Shown here: positions 17,316-26,382 of the stretch, in pieces
Numbering within the stretch: position 1 is the stretch's first letter
Layout of the letters: every line of letters starts with the position of its first letter
NCBI GenBank assembly: GCA_964612455.1
Contig: CAZTCB010000013.1
Span: 1 to 34,025, forward strand
From: SFEB01 sp964612455
GTDB taxonomy: Bacteria; Bacillota; Clostridia; Christensenellales; CAG-314
DNA: 34,025 nt
Direction of reading: 5' to 3'
Translations under genes and position numbers: made by a program
Notes under the pieces: generated by a model
The model's database searches: none
What the model was told of the DNA's origin: nothing
The model's input: only the letters and a program-made list of their open reading frames with translations

Positions 17316-17344
17316 ATAATAAACTCGGATTTTATTTTTGTCAA
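17316..17344 (-). promoter_or_regulatory. Sigma-A-type promoter of the ylxM-ffh operon
   Basis: Perfect TTGACA (-35, 17344-17339), 17-base spacer, TATTAT (-10, 17321-17316). It lies 17 bases past the ftsY stop and would give a 5' UTR of only about 30 bases. Confidence 0.82.
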
Positions 17345-17361
17345 CCGTTTTTAATGAGTTT

Positions 17362-18255
17362 TTATAAAATACCTTCTATAAATGCGTCTGCGTCAAAAGG
17401 AACAAGGTCGTCTATCCCCTCGCCCAAGCCTACAAAGTATACAGGCAAGCCTTGTTGACTATTGACGGCAAATATTATTCCGCCTTTTGCGGTACCGTCA
17501 AGTTTTGTAAGAACAATGCCGTCAAGCTCGATAGCCTCGTCAAAAATCTCGCTTTGATTGACGGCGTTTTGCCCCGTAGTGGCGTCGAGAACCAACAGAT
17601 TTACTCTTTGCGCCTGCGGGTACTCCCTATCGACGATACGAGAAATCTTTTTTAACTCTTCCATCAAATTCTTTTTGTTGTGCAATCTCCCTGCGGTGTC
17701 GACGATTACGACGTCGGTACCTTTGCTTTTGGCACTGCTTATCGCGTCAAAAACCACTGCTCCGGGATCACAACCTTCTTGCTGCTTGATTATCCTGACC
17801 TTTGCCCTGTTTGCCCAAACGTCGAGTTGCTCGCTTGCAGCCGCACGGAAGGTATCTGCCGCGGCGACTATTACGCTCATACCTTGTTTCGTAAACAGAT
17901 TTGCGAGTTTGCCGATAGTCGTCGTCTTACCGACGCCGTTGACTCCGACGACGGTAATAACCGTAGGGGGCGTCAACTCCAGCTTTTCGTCACCGAGAAT
18001 TTCTCTTAAAACTTCTTTAAGGCAATCGGTTGCGCCTTTTTCGTCCGTAACCGTCCGTTCGGTTATCTTCTTGCGCAGAGCCTCTATTATTTCGTCGGTT
18101 GTTTCGGCGCCGACGTCTGCCGCCACGAGAACGTCGGTCAGCTCGTCGTAAAAGTTATCGTTGAATATACCGACCTTGAAAAGTTTTTTTACATGAAATC
18201 CTATTGCTTGTTTGGTTTTAGCCAAACCCTGCTTTATCTTATCGAAAAGTCCCAT
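17362..18255 (-). CDS. ftsY: SRP receptor FtsY
   Basis: GTPase that docks SRP-ribosome complexes at the membrane. 297 residues, the short Gram-positive form without a long acidic N-terminal domain. The N-terminal helix is amphipathic and lysine-rich (GLFDKIKQGLAKTK). G domain: GVNGVGKT at 104-111, ADTFRAAASEQL, DTAGR, TKLDGTAKGG. The ATG at 18253-18255 follows AGGTG with six bases between; a GTG at 18262-18264 lies within that region and is less likely. It ends the plsX-rnc-smc-ftsY run. Confidence 0.97.
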   Translation of the reverse strand: MGLFDKIKQGLAKTKQAIGFHVKKLFKVGIFNDNFYDELTDVLVAADVGAETTDEIIEALRKKITERTVTDEKGATDCLKEVLREILGDEKLELTPPTVITVVGVNGVGKTTTIGKLANLFTKQGMSVIVAAADTFRAAASEQLDVWANRAKVRIIKQQEGCDPGAVVFDAISSAKSKGTDVVIVDTAGRLHNKKNLMEELKKISRIVDREYPQAQRVNLLVLDATTGQNAVNQSEIFDEAIELDGIVLTKLDGTAKGGIIFAVNSQQGLPVYFVGLGEGIDDLVPFDADAFIEGIL

Positions 18256-18281
18256 ATTTATCACCTACTATTTTAGACATA

Positions 18282-21200
18282 TTACTCTTGACCGATAGCG
18301 ATCGCCTCTGACAATTGAACCGAAACGCTCTTTGATACGCCTTTCTCTTCCATCGTAATGCCGTACAAAACGTCCGAATTCTCCATCGTTGCCTTTTTGT
18401 GAGTGATAACCAAAAACTGCGTACTCGAACAGAACTTGCGAAGATAGTTTGAAAAACGCTCTATATTGGCATCGTCAAGAGGCGCTTCTACCTCGTCCAA
18501 CACGCAAAAAGGCATAGGTCTTAGTTTTATAATCGCAAACAATATCGCAATAGCCGTCAGACTACGTTCGCCGCCGGAAAGAAGATTGATGTTTTGTAGT
18601 TTTTTCCCGGGAGGCTGAGCCTCTATCTCTATGCCGTAATCCAAAGGATCCTTGCCTTCCTCTTGTTCGATAGTAAGACGGGCATGACCTCCTGCAAACA
18701 ACTCCCTGAATATATCGGTAAAGTTTTTATTGATAGTTTCAAAACCGTCGTTAAATCTCGAAACCATTTCTTCGGTTAGTTCGCCGATGATTTTTCGTTG
18801 GTCTTCTTCCGCCTTTTTAAGGTCCTCCATCTGTGTATTCATGTCGTCGTAACGCTCTTTCACGGAGGCATATCCCTCGATGCTGGTCAAATTGACGTCA
18901 CCCAACTTTGTGAGCATTCCCTTAAATTTTGAAATTTCCTTTTCTGCAGCCTTAATTTCAAAATCGTCTACCTTATATTGCAAAGCTTGCGAATACGTCA
19001 ACTCGTATATCTCGTCCATGCGTTTTTGCAACGCTTGAAGATTGGTATCGATATTGGTCGATTCACCCTCAGCCCTGACGATTTTCATTTCGATTTTACT
19101 GACCGCATCACCGGCGGCAATACGCGCTTCGTCGGATTTAGTGCGCTCTTCGTTAAGAGTTTCTTTAAGATTATCCGTGTCTTTTATTTGCGCCTGAATA
19201 TTTTTCAGCTCGCGAGATTTTTCGGTATCTGCACTGCCTTCGATTATTTTTTTCTTTAAATCGGCGATATTTTGCCTGTAAACGTCGAGTTGCTCTTTTT
19301 TATTCGCCAAATCAAACTGCGTCGAAACCAAAAAGTCTTTGGAATTTGATATTTCCTTGTTGCTATTGGCAATATTGTTAACCAGCAAAGACATCTTAAG
19401 TCTGGTATCGTTTATTTGATCGTTTAATGAGTTGCGCTTATTTTTTAAAGCACTGTACTCTCTCAACTCGTCGTCATTGGTGGAAACAATATCGGTATTT
19501 TTGCTTTCAAGCGATTTTATTTCACCGATTAGTTTGTTTTCGCTTATCGCCAACTCGTTTAATTTTTCCTGCAATTCCTCACGCTCTTTGCCGATACCTT
19601 TGATAAAACTTTGTTCGCTTTCGCTCAGCGCGCCAAACTTTGAAATACGCTCCTGGTATGCGGCAACCCGAACAATAATCGTCTGATAATCGCTGTTGGT
19701 TTCGACAATCAAACGCGCAAGGTGTTGTTTTTTTACCTCAAGCTCGTTACTCTTTGCTTTTAGCGTTTCCAATATAACCTTGGTCTTTGCAATGTTGGCT
19801 TTTACTTCTTCCGCCTCCCGCTCGTTGCTCAACAAATGCGAATCGTTTCGACGACTGCCGCCTGTCATCATACCCGAAGGCAAAATAATATCGCCTTCAA
19901 GCGTTACCATTCTAAAAGCATACCCGTACTTGCGGCTTATCTGAATCGCATTTAACATATTGTCTATCAATAAAGAGCTACCGAGCAAACTACCGACAAC
20001 CGGTTTAAATCTATCCTCTACGGCAACGAAGTCACTCGTAATACCGAGACATCCGTTTTCACGCAGTACCGATTTGTTCTCTATATAACGCGGACGAATA
20101 GACGTCAACGGCATAAAAGTTATACGTCCCAAACGATTGGCTCGCAAATACTCAATCAATGCTTTTGCGTCTTCTTCCGTTTGAGTGACTATATTCTGCA
20201 AGCTGTTACCCAATACAGCCTCGATAGCTACCTCGTATTTTTTCTCTACCTTTATAACGTTTGCTACGACTCCGAGCACTTTATTGCCTATCGCCTTGTT
20301 GGCGGAAGCATCTTTCATCAACTGCTTGACGCTACCGACAAAACCCTCATAGCTCTCTATGGACGCTTGTAAAAAACGTTGTCTCGCGGTCAATACCGCC
20401 ATATTTTGAGAAGTAGCATTGTATTGATTGTTTGTATCCGAAAGTTGTTGCTCGTTTTTAACGCTTTGCTCATGCAAATCGTCAAGCTTTTCTTTGAGTT
20501 TTTCTGCCGACCGTTTTGCATCTTCAAAAACAGAAACTACCTGTTTCTCTTCTTCGCTGTTATCGGCGAGCTTTTGCATTATATCTTTTTCCTGCTCGTC
20601 AATGTTCTCAAGACGTTCGTTGCAACTGTTGCGCTCAGTCGTGTATTGCGCCAACAACGATTTTTTATCCGTCAGCACCTGCAATATGTCAAGACGCTCG
20701 TTTTGCGCCGCCTCGGACGCGTCACGCATATGAGAAACCTCGTCTGCAACCTGACCGTGCTCTGCGTTTAGTTTTTGCAACTGCACGGCTAATTTTTCAT
20801 ACTCTGCCTTTTTCGCCGTCAAGTCGTCAGTGAGCTCTTGCAACTTGGACTCCGTACGAGCTATCGTAGACTCGTTAAACTCTATCTGTTCAATCAAGTC
20901 GTCGCTCATACGCTCAAAAGACTTCATTTGCTCGCCCAAAACGCTATTGGCACTTGACTGTCTTTCGACAACGACGGTCAACTCGACTTCTTTGGCATGC
21001 AACTCCTTAATCAAGTCGTCCGTACGCGCCATTTTGTCAAATATTTCCTGATAATACAAATTGGCTTCTTCGAGCTTTTTTTCGGCGTACGCTTTTTCCT
21101 CTTGCAAAGCCGCAATCAACGCAGCGATACGCTGTTTTTCAACGTAAGCGTTGTCGTAAGTGTAAATATAAGCGTTAACTTCTAACACTTTGAGCTTTTC

Positions 21201-21860
21201 GCTAATGTCGAGATACTTTCTCGCGTCTTCGCTTTGCTGCTTTAACGGTCCGAGTTGTTTGTCCAACTCTGAAATAATATCGTACAAACGCGCCATATTG
21301 TCGCGGTGTTTCTCCAGCTTTCTCTCCGTTTCGAGTTTGCGCAAACGAAACTTGGATATACCGAGTGCTTCTTCAAAGATGGCGCGCCTATCGTCGGGTT
21401 TCGCATTGAGAATAGCGTCCATTCGCCCTTGTCCGACTATGCTATACCCCTCTCTGCCGAGTCCCACGTCTCTCAATAAATCACTGATTATCTTAAGTTT
21501 CGATTGATTTTTATTGATCAGGTACTCGCTCTCTCCGCTACGATACAATTTTCTGCTGATTACGACCTCGTCAAACTCAAGAGGAAACAATCTTTCTCTG
21601 TTGTCGAAATACAAAGAAACCTCGCAATAACTCATGGATTTTCTTTTTTCCGTACCGGCAAAAATCAAATCCTGCATCGTCTTACCGCGCAAAATCTTTG
21701 CACTCTGCTCGCCCAACACCCAACGGATAGCATCCGACACGTTACTCTTGCCGCAACCGTTGGGTCCGACGATGGACGTAATCGGCTTGTCAAACTTAAG
21801 CTCAAATTTGTCGGCAAAAGATTTAAAGCCGTAAGCCTCGATTTTAGTTAGATTAATCAT
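18282..21860 (-). CDS. smc: Chromosome segregation protein SMC
   Basis: Condensin ATPase that loops and resolves chromosomes with ScpA and ScpB (not in the window). 1192 residues, normal length. Head motif GPNGCGKSNVSDAIRWVLGE at 32-51 (Walker A within it), long coiled coil from about 165 to 500, hinge about 500-665 (GVVANVIKVEKKYEVAIEAV...), returning coiled coil to about 1000, then the C-terminal head with LSGGERSLTA and Walker B FCVLDEVEAPLDD. The ATG is close to GGAGG (three bases) and lies inside the end of rnc (8-base overlap). The rnc-smc-ftsY order is that of B. subtilis. Confidence 0.98.
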   Translation of the reverse strand: MINLTKIEAYGFKSFADKFELKFDKPITSIVGPNGCGKSNVSDAIRWVLGEQSAKILRGKTMQDLIFAGTEKRKSMSYCEVSLYFDNRERLFPLEFDEVVISRKLYRSGESEYLINKNQSKLKIISDLLRDVGLGREGYSIVGQGRMDAILNAKPDDRRAIFEEALGISKFRLRKLETERKLEKHRDNMARLYDIISELDKQLGPLKQQSEDARKYLDISEKLKVLEVNAYIYTYDNAYVEKQRIAALIAALQEEKAYAEKKLEEANLYYQEIFDKMARTDDLIKELHAKEVELTVVVERQSSANSVLGEQMKSFERMSDDLIEQIEFNESTIARTESKLQELTDDLTAKKAEYEKLAVQLQKLNAEHGQVADEVSHMRDASEAAQNERLDILQVLTDKKSLLAQYTTERNSCNERLENIDEQEKDIMQKLADNSEEEKQVVSVFEDAKRSAEKLKEKLDDLHEQSVKNEQQLSDTNNQYNATSQNMAVLTARQRFLQASIESYEGFVGSVKQLMKDASANKAIGNKVLGVVANVIKVEKKYEVAIEAVLGNSLQNIVTQTEEDAKALIEYLRANRLGRITFMPLTSIRPRYIENKSVLRENGCLGITSDFVAVEDRFKPVVGSLLGSSLLIDNMLNAIQISRKYGYAFRMVTLEGDIILPSGMMTGGSRRNDSHLLSNEREAEEVKANIAKTKVILETLKAKSNELEVKKQHLARLIVETNSDYQTIIVRVAAYQERISKFGALSESEQSFIKGIGKEREELQEKLNELAISENKLIGEIKSLESKNTDIVSTNDDELREYSALKNKRNSLNDQINDTRLKMSLLVNNIANSNKEISNSKDFLVSTQFDLANKKEQLDVYRQNIADLKKKIIEGSADTEKSRELKNIQAQIKDTDNLKETLNEERTKSDEARIAAGDAVSKIEMKIVRAEGESTNIDTNLQALQKRMDEIYELTYSQALQYKVDDFEIKAAEKEISKFKGMLTKLGDVNLTSIEGYASVKERYDDMNTQMEDLKKAEEDQRKIIGELTEEMVSRFNDGFETINKNFTDIFRELFAGGHARLTIEQEEGKDPLDYGIEIEAQPPGKKLQNINLLSGGERSLTAIAILFAIIKLRPMPFCVLDEVEAPLDDANIERFSNYLRKFCSSTQFLVITHKKATMENSDVLYGITMEEKGVSKSVSVQLSEAIAIGQE

Positions 21861-22554
21861 ACTCCTCCGATAGCAAATTCATTCTTTTTAAAGCACGCTT
21901 GGCGGCGTATCCCTGCGCTTCTTTAACAGACGAACCAAACCCTTCGCCCATATTTTTACCGTCTACCAAAGCCGCGTAATAAAACGTCGGATTGTTATCG
22001 GTGCCTTCTCGCCTCTGTAATATATATTTAAGATCAAAATGATTTTTCTCCGCCGCCTCTTTGAGGATAGTCTTAAAGTCACGCCCCGCCTCGATATACA
22101 TGGCTTGATCCAATTCTTCTTTGAGCGTAGAAAAAATAAAACTCTTTGCCGCACCTAATCCGCCGTCGAGATATATGGCGCACAAAACCGCCTCATACAA
22201 ATCGGCGTAGATTTTTTTGTTTTTAGCGAGACTGAGTCCTTGTCTGTCAAGACCTTTGCCAACGAGTAAAAAATCCATTAACCCCATTTGGTCTATCTCT
22301 CGACTGAGGCTATCGGTATCGACGACGTCGGCACGCACCAGCGTGTACTCACCCTCGTTTCGCTCCGGAAACTTGTTGTACAATACCTCCGCCACGACGA
22401 AATCCAACAAAGCATCTCCCAAAAACTCCATTCTTTCGTTGCTACTCCCCCCATGGACATGGCTATACGAAGAATGCGTCATAGCGGTTATCAATAGCTC
22501 TTGATTTTTAAAATTATATTTAATTTTTTTCTGAATCAGCTGCAAATCCCGCAT
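21853..22554 (-). CDS. rnc: Ribonuclease III
   Basis: Double-strand RNA endonuclease for rRNA and small-RNA processing. 233 residues from the ATG at 22552-22554. The signature NERMEFLGDALLDF is at 39-52, a second acidic segment DLYEAVLCAIYLDGG is at about 119-133, and a C-terminal dsRNA-binding domain occupies about 155-228 (GFGSSVKEAQGYAAKRAL). A TTG at 22576-22578 would add eight residues. Either start lies inside the 3' end of plsX, so the genes overlap by 35 or 59 bases. Confidence 0.95.
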   Translation of the reverse strand: MRDLQLIQKKIKYNFKNQELLITAMTHSSYSHVHGGSSNERMEFLGDALLDFVVAEVLYNKFPERNEGEYTLVRADVVDTDSLSREIDQMGLMDFLLVGKGLDRQGLSLAKNKKIYADLYEAVLCAIYLDGGLGAAKSFIFSTLKEELDQAMYIEAGRDFKTILKEAAEKNHFDLKYILQRREGTDNNPTFYYAALVDGKNMGEGFGSSVKEAQGYAAKRALKRMNLLSEEYD

Positions 22555-23548
22555 TAAGCTCGTTTTTAAGGTTTTCAATCAATTTACTCCTATACATGTT
22601 GACGACTTGCATTATACTTCCGCAAATACTGCTTGCCTTGCTATTACCATGAGACTTGATAACGATTTTTTCGACGCCGAGGAAAGGCGCGCCGCCGGTT
22701 TTTGTATAATCGACTCTTTGGGCTAAATTCTTGAAATTCTTTTTCAACATCGCCGCTGCGATTTTTGACCGCAGACTCGTCATCATTTCGTTTTTAAGCA
22801 TCGTCATTATCGTACCGACGGTGCCCTCTATCGACTTTAACGCAACGTTACCCCAAAAACCGTCGCATACCACGACGTCGTATGCGCCGCTGAGAATTTC
22901 GCGCGCTTCCATGTTGCCGACAAAGTTTATAGGAAGTTCCTTCAACAAGGCAAACGCTTCATGGCAAAGCGCGTTGCCTTTCTTGTCCTCGGTCCCGTTG
23001 CAAAGCAACCCGACACGAGGCGATTTGACGCCCAACATACTCTTTGCGTAAGCTGTCCCCATCAATGCAAATTGAGCAAGCATATTCGCCTTGCAGTCAA
23101 CGTTGGCACCGCAATCGATTAAAACGACTTTTTTATCGTTGACGGTAGGTAAAATCGGAGCCAAAGCGGGACGTTGGATTCCGCCGATGCGACCTATCCT
23201 TAAAAAAGCCCCGGTAAGCACGGCGCCGGTACTGCCCGCAGATACGAGTCCCATACACTCGTCATCGGTTTTTGCCCGATCCAACGCCACCACGAGACTG
23301 CTGTCTTTTTTATTCCTTATCGCAACGGTAGGTACGTCGTCATTTGTTATAACGTCGTTTGCATTGACTATCTGTATGCGTTGGAGATAGTCTTCGACAG
23401 GATAATTTTTGAGCATTGCTCTTATCTCGTCTTCCTTACCGACCATAACAATATCGAAACCGTCGTTTTTTCGGATTGCGTCTATGCACCCCGCGATAAT
23501 CTCACCCGGTGAGTAATCGCCGCCGTAAATATCTACTACTACGTTCAT
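22520..23548 (-). CDS. plsX: Phosphate acyltransferase PlsX
   Basis: Makes acyl-phosphate from acyl-ACP for the first step of phospholipid synthesis with PlsY. 342 residues. Family segments: VDIYGGDYSPGEII at the N-terminus (usually DAMGGD), GLVSAGSTGAVLTGA, RPALAPILPT, DCGANVDCK, and GFWGNVALKSIEGT. Two ATGs follow GGAGG: the one at 23557 is one base away, the one at 23548 ten bases away and in line with homologs, so I choose 23548. In B. subtilis fabD, fabG and acpA come between plsX and rnc; here plsX runs directly into rnc. Confidence 0.95.
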   Translation of the reverse strand: MNVVVDIYGGDYSPGEIIAGCIDAIRKNDGFDIVMVGKEDEIRAMLKNYPVEDYLQRIQIVNANDVITNDDVPTVAIRNKKDSSLVVALDRAKTDDECMGLVSAGSTGAVLTGAFLRIGRIGGIQRPALAPILPTVNDKKVVLIDCGANVDCKANMLAQFALMGTAYAKSMLGVKSPRVGLLCNGTEDKKGNALCHEAFALLKELPINFVGNMEAREILSGAYDVVVCDGFWGNVALKSIEGTVGTIMTMLKNEMMTSLRSKIAAAMLKKNFKNLAQRVDYTKTGGAPFLGVEKIVIKSHGNSKASSICGSIMQVVNMYRSKLIENLKNELNAGFAADSEKN

Positions 23549-23583
23549 ATCAAACATGCCTCCATGTTTTTCAAATAATCTTT

Positions 23584-23612
23584 ATTATACTATATTATTT
23601 TAATTATTTCAA
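23584..23612 (-). promoter_or_regulatory. Sigma-A-type promoter of plsX-rnc-smc-ftsY
   Basis: TTGAAA (-35, 23612-23607), 17-base spacer, perfect TATAAT (-10, 23589-23584). It lies between the rpmF terminator and plsX and gives a leader of about 30 bases. No FapR-type operator was seen. Confidence 0.85.
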
Positions 23613-23701
23613 CCTATTGACCGAAAAATTGTATCGTTTCTTAAATTTTCACAATAAAAAACCTTTCCCGCTTTTTACGCGACCGTTTTTTACCGAACAA
23701 C

Positions 23702-23738
23702 AAAAAGAGCAAGGGGAAAACCACTCTTGCTCTTTATT
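23702..23738 (-). terminator. Intrinsic terminator of rpmF
   Basis: 10-bp stem AAAGAGCAAG (23704-23713) / CTTGCTCTTT (23726-23735), 12-base loop, with a minus-strand T-run from the A-run at 23702-23706. It lies about 20 bases past the rpmF stop. Confidence 0.88.
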
Positions 23739-23757
23739 GCACAGTGAAAACAAAAAA

Positions 23758-23946
23758 TTATTTCTTCTCTTCTTTCTGAGCCACAACTTCTTTACCGTCG
23801 TAATAACCGCAGTATCTGCAAACCGTATGAGAACGAATCTTTTTGTGGCATTGAGAACACTCAACCAAGTTGGGTGCGCTGATTTTCCAGTTAGCGGCTC
23901 TGGTATGTTTTCTTTGTTTTGAAGTTTTTCTTTTTGGTACTGCCAT
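23758..23946 (-). CDS. rpmF: Large ribosomal subunit protein bL32, zinc-binding form
   Basis: 62 residues. Starts MAVPKRKTSK, the usual bL32 N-terminus, and keeps a complete zinc site C30-x2-C33 and C43-x2-C46 (CSQC, CRYC). A GGAGG lies about eight bases before the ATG. It has its own promoter and terminator, so it is a single-gene unit. The DUF177 (YceD/YlbN) gene that commonly precedes rpmF is absent; ackA occupies that place. Confidence 0.97.
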   Translation of the reverse strand: MAVPKRKTSKQRKHTRAANWKISAPNLVECSQCHKKIRSHTVCRYCGYYDGKEVVAQKEEKK

Positions 23947-23980
23947 CTTTTTAGCCTCCGATACAATTTATAACCATGTG

Positions 23981-24008
23981 ATTATATCACACTTAAAATT
24001 TTTGTCAA
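23981..24008 (-). promoter_or_regulatory. Strong sigma-A-type promoter of rpmF
   Basis: Perfect TTGACA (-35, 24008-24003), 16-base spacer, perfect TATAAT (-10, 23986-23981), with TG one base upstream of the -10 (extended -10). It begins about ten bases past the ackA stop. Confidence 0.88.
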
Positions 24009-24017
24009 CCGTTTAAA

Positions 24018-25217
24018 CTAAATTTTTGCAATCCTCTTGGTTTCGCGAGCAATGACGAGTTCTTCGTTGGTGGGGATAACCAACACTCTGACCTTGCTAT
24101 CGGCTGCCGAAATATCCGCAACCTGCCCACGCGGGCAGTGAGCATTTTTTTCCGCGTCGATTTTTACGCCGAGGTAATCCATGTCTTTTAACACCATATT
24201 GCGGACATAGGGAGTGTTTTCTCCTACGCCTGCGGTAAAGACGATACAATCGCAACCGTTCATTATTGCGGAATATTGACCGATATAGCCTTTGATACGA
24301 TACGCAAATATATCTACGGCAAGCTTGTTTCTCGGATTATCAAATGCGTTGCCTTCGGTCAAATCTCTGAAATCACTGCTGACGCCGGACAAACCGAGCA
24401 TACCGCTCTTTTTGTTGAGATAAGCAAGAGTTCCGCCTATCGTCATGTTCTTTTTGTTCATGAGGTACTCCACCACCGCGGCGTCTATGTTACCGCAACG
24501 CGTACCCATAGGCAAACCCTCGAGCGGCGTAAATCCCATCGACGTATCGACACACTTGCCGTTTTTTACGGCGGCGATACTACTACCGTTACCAAGATGA
24601 CATGTGATTATCTTGAGCTCTTTTATATCCTTACCCAACGCTTTTGCCGCTTCACTGCTGACAAACATATGGCTCGTACCATGGAAACCGTACTTGCGGA
24701 TACGAAGGTTTTTATAATCGTCGTAAGGAATACCGTACAAAAACGCCTCCTGAGGCATAGTTGCATGAAACGCGGTATCGAATACGGCTACCATCGGCGT
24801 ACCGGGCATTACTTTTTGGCAAGCTTCTATACCCATGATATTTGCGGGATTGTGCAACGGAGCGAGTTCGATATTTTGTTTGCAACAATCGAGAACGTCA
24901 TCCGTAACCAAAACGGAAGTGTTATAATCCTCGGCACCGTGCACTACGCGGTGACCTACTGCGGAAATTTCTTTCATCGAACCGACGACGCCACAATCCT
25001 TGTCCGTCAAAGCGTCCAATACCATTTGTATTGCTTTTTCGTGATCGGGCATTTGCTCCTTAAAAACAAATTCTTTGCCGTGAGCCTTGTGCGTGAGGAC
25101 ACTGCCCTCTATACCGATGCGCTCGCAAAGACCTTTCGCGATGACCGATTCGTTTTCCATATCGATAAGTTGATACTTTAAGCTGCTGCTGCCGGCATTG
25201 ATAACTAAAATTTTCAT
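24018..25217 (-). CDS. ackA: Acetate kinase
   Basis: Converts acetyl-phosphate plus ADP to acetate plus ATP, the energy-yielding last step of acetate fermentation. 399 residues, normal. N-terminal INAGSSSLKYQL phosphate-binding segment (5-16), HRVVHGAE near 88-95, FDTAFH, ITCHLGNGSS, and FTAGVGENTPYVR near the C-terminus. GGAGA precedes the ATG by about ten bases. It follows pta by 37 bases in the standard pta-ackA operon. No terminator is visible after it before the rpmF promoter. Confidence 0.98.
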   Translation of the reverse strand: MKILVINAGSSSLKYQLIDMENESVIAKGLCERIGIEGSVLTHKAHGKEFVFKEQMPDHEKAIQMVLDALTDKDCGVVGSMKEISAVGHRVVHGAEDYNTSVLVTDDVLDCCKQNIELAPLHNPANIMGIEACQKVMPGTPMVAVFDTAFHATMPQEAFLYGIPYDDYKNLRIRKYGFHGTSHMFVSSEAAKALGKDIKELKIITCHLGNGSSIAAVKNGKCVDTSMGFTPLEGLPMGTRCGNIDAAVVEYLMNKKNMTIGGTLAYLNKKSGMLGLSGVSSDFRDLTEGNAFDNPRNKLAVDIFAYRIKGYIGQYSAIMNGCDCIVFTAGVGENTPYVRNMVLKDMDYLGVKIDAEKNAHCPRGQVADISAADSKVRVLVIPTNEELVIARETKRIAKI

Positions 25218-25254
25218 AAATGTTTTCTCCGTTTATATCGTTTATATTTTATTT

Positions 25255-26247
25255 CTATTTTTGAGCACCTGCTTGGATGCACGTCAAAGCGACCGTACCG
25301 ACGATATCGCCCACGTTGCAGCCGCGCGACAAGTCGTTTACGGGTTTTGCAAAACCTTGACAGATAGGACCGTAAGCATCAAAACCACCGAGACGCTGTA
25401 CGAGCTTGTAACCGATATTGCCTGCGTTCAACTCGGGGAAAATAAGCACGTTTGCCTGTCCCGCCACTTTACTGCCTTTAGCCTTGAGTGCGGCAACTTC
25501 GGGAGACAACGCCGCGTCGAGCTGCAACTCTCCGTCTATAGCGAGGTCGGGAGCCTTTTCGGCAACGAGTGCCGCCGCCGTCTGAACCTTGGTGACAAAG
25601 TCGTGTTTGGCACTGCCCTTGGTTGAAAAGCTAAGCAAAGCAACTTTAGGCTCGACACCGAGGAAAGCACTCGCGGATGTATGAGAAGCCAAAGCAATAT
25701 CACAAAGCTGTTCCGCCGTAGGATCGGGCGTAACGGCGCAATCCGCAAACAGATAAAGGCTGTTTTCCGTTCTTTCCGGGTGATTCATGATAAAAAATCC
25801 GCTTACCGTACTGATACCGGGAGCCGTCTTGATGATTTGAAGCGCGGGGCGGAGCATATCGCCGGTACTATGTACGGCACCGCCGACCATACCGTCTGCA
25901 ACACCCTTTTTAACCATCATGACACCGTACCACATGACGTCCTTCATCGACGCAAGAGCTTGTTCGGGAGTCATACCCTTTGCTTTACGCAATTCATAAA
26001 GATAATCTGCGTATTCCTGAAGGTGTTCGCTCGTCAGGGGATCGATAAAATCAATGCCGCTGAGGTCGACGTCGGGACAAACCCTCTGCGCTTCGTCCTT
26101 GGTGCCGAGTAAAATAATTTTAGCGAGTTTTTCCTGCGTGCAAATGGCTGCGGCACGGATAACGCGCGGCTCGTTACCCTCGGGCATAACGATGGTTTTG
26201 TTCAATTTTTTAGCCTGAGCTTTGTACTGTTCGATAAGATTTTTCAT
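25255..26247 (-). CDS. pta: Phosphate acetyltransferase
   Basis: Converts acetyl-CoA plus phosphate to acetyl-phosphate. 330 residues, the short single-domain type. TIVMPEGNEPRVIRAA near the N-terminus, GMVGGAVHSTGDMLRPALQII, SFSTKGSAKHD, DGELQLDAA, and GFAKPVNDLSRGC at the end are family blocks. The frame is open further upstream, but the ATG at 26245-26247 has AGGTGA five bases before it and gives the expected N-terminus (KNLIEQYKAQAK). It is transcribed away from tmcAL; no convincing promoter is visible on this strand in the shared gap. Confidence 0.97.
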   Translation of the reverse strand: MKNLIEQYKAQAKKLNKTIVMPEGNEPRVIRAAAICTQEKLAKIILLGTKDEAQRVCPDVDLSGIDFIDPLTSEHLQEYADYLYELRKAKGMTPEQALASMKDVMWYGVMMVKKGVADGMVGGAVHSTGDMLRPALQIIKTAPGISTVSGFFIMNHPERTENSLYLFADCAVTPDPTAEQLCDIALASHTSASAFLGVEPKVALLSFSTKGSAKHDFVTKVQTAAALVAEKAPDLAIDGELQLDAALSPEVAALKAKGSKVAGQANVLIFPELNAGNIGYKLVQRLGGFDAYGPICQGFAKPVNDLSRGCNVGDIVGTVALTCIQAGAQK

Positions 26248-26262
26248 AATTTCACCTATCCA

Positions 26263-26291
26263 TTGTAAAAAAATATTTTTTATGATATAAT
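26263..26291 (+). promoter_or_regulatory. Sigma-A-type promoter of tmcAL
   Basis: TTGTAA (-35, 26263-26268), 17-base spacer, perfect TATAAT (-10, 26286-26291). It gives a leader of about 85 bases. Confidence 0.72.
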
Positions 26292-26319
26292 GTTTTCGGA
26301 CTATTCGACAGCCGAAACA
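26291..26319. repeat. Inverted repeat in the pta/tmcAL divergent gap
   Basis: TGTTTTCGG (26291-26299) and CCGAAACA (26312-26319) pair over 8 bp with one bulged T; the spacer is 12 bases. It overlaps the start of the predicted tmcAL transcript and lies upstream of pta, so it could be an operator for either. No regulator family is recognisable from it. Confidence 0.4.
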
Positions 26320-26382
26320 CATCCGACTGAATCATTTTACTACAAAATCCGAAATTAGTAAACAGTAAGCAGGTAAAAAGTT

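Noticed and set aside
17558..18151. 197-codon plus-strand open frame inside ftsY
   Set aside because: Antisense shadow of ftsY, serine/threonine-rich with no conserved motif.
24276..25181. 301-codon open frame on the plus strand inside ackA
   Set aside because: It lies fully antisense to a well-conserved ackA, has no ribosome binding site and shows no recognisable protein features.
26248..26330. Minus-strand promoter for pta in the pta/tmcAL gap
   Set aside because: TATCAT is present but no -35 box fits better than two or three of six bases at 15-18 spacing.
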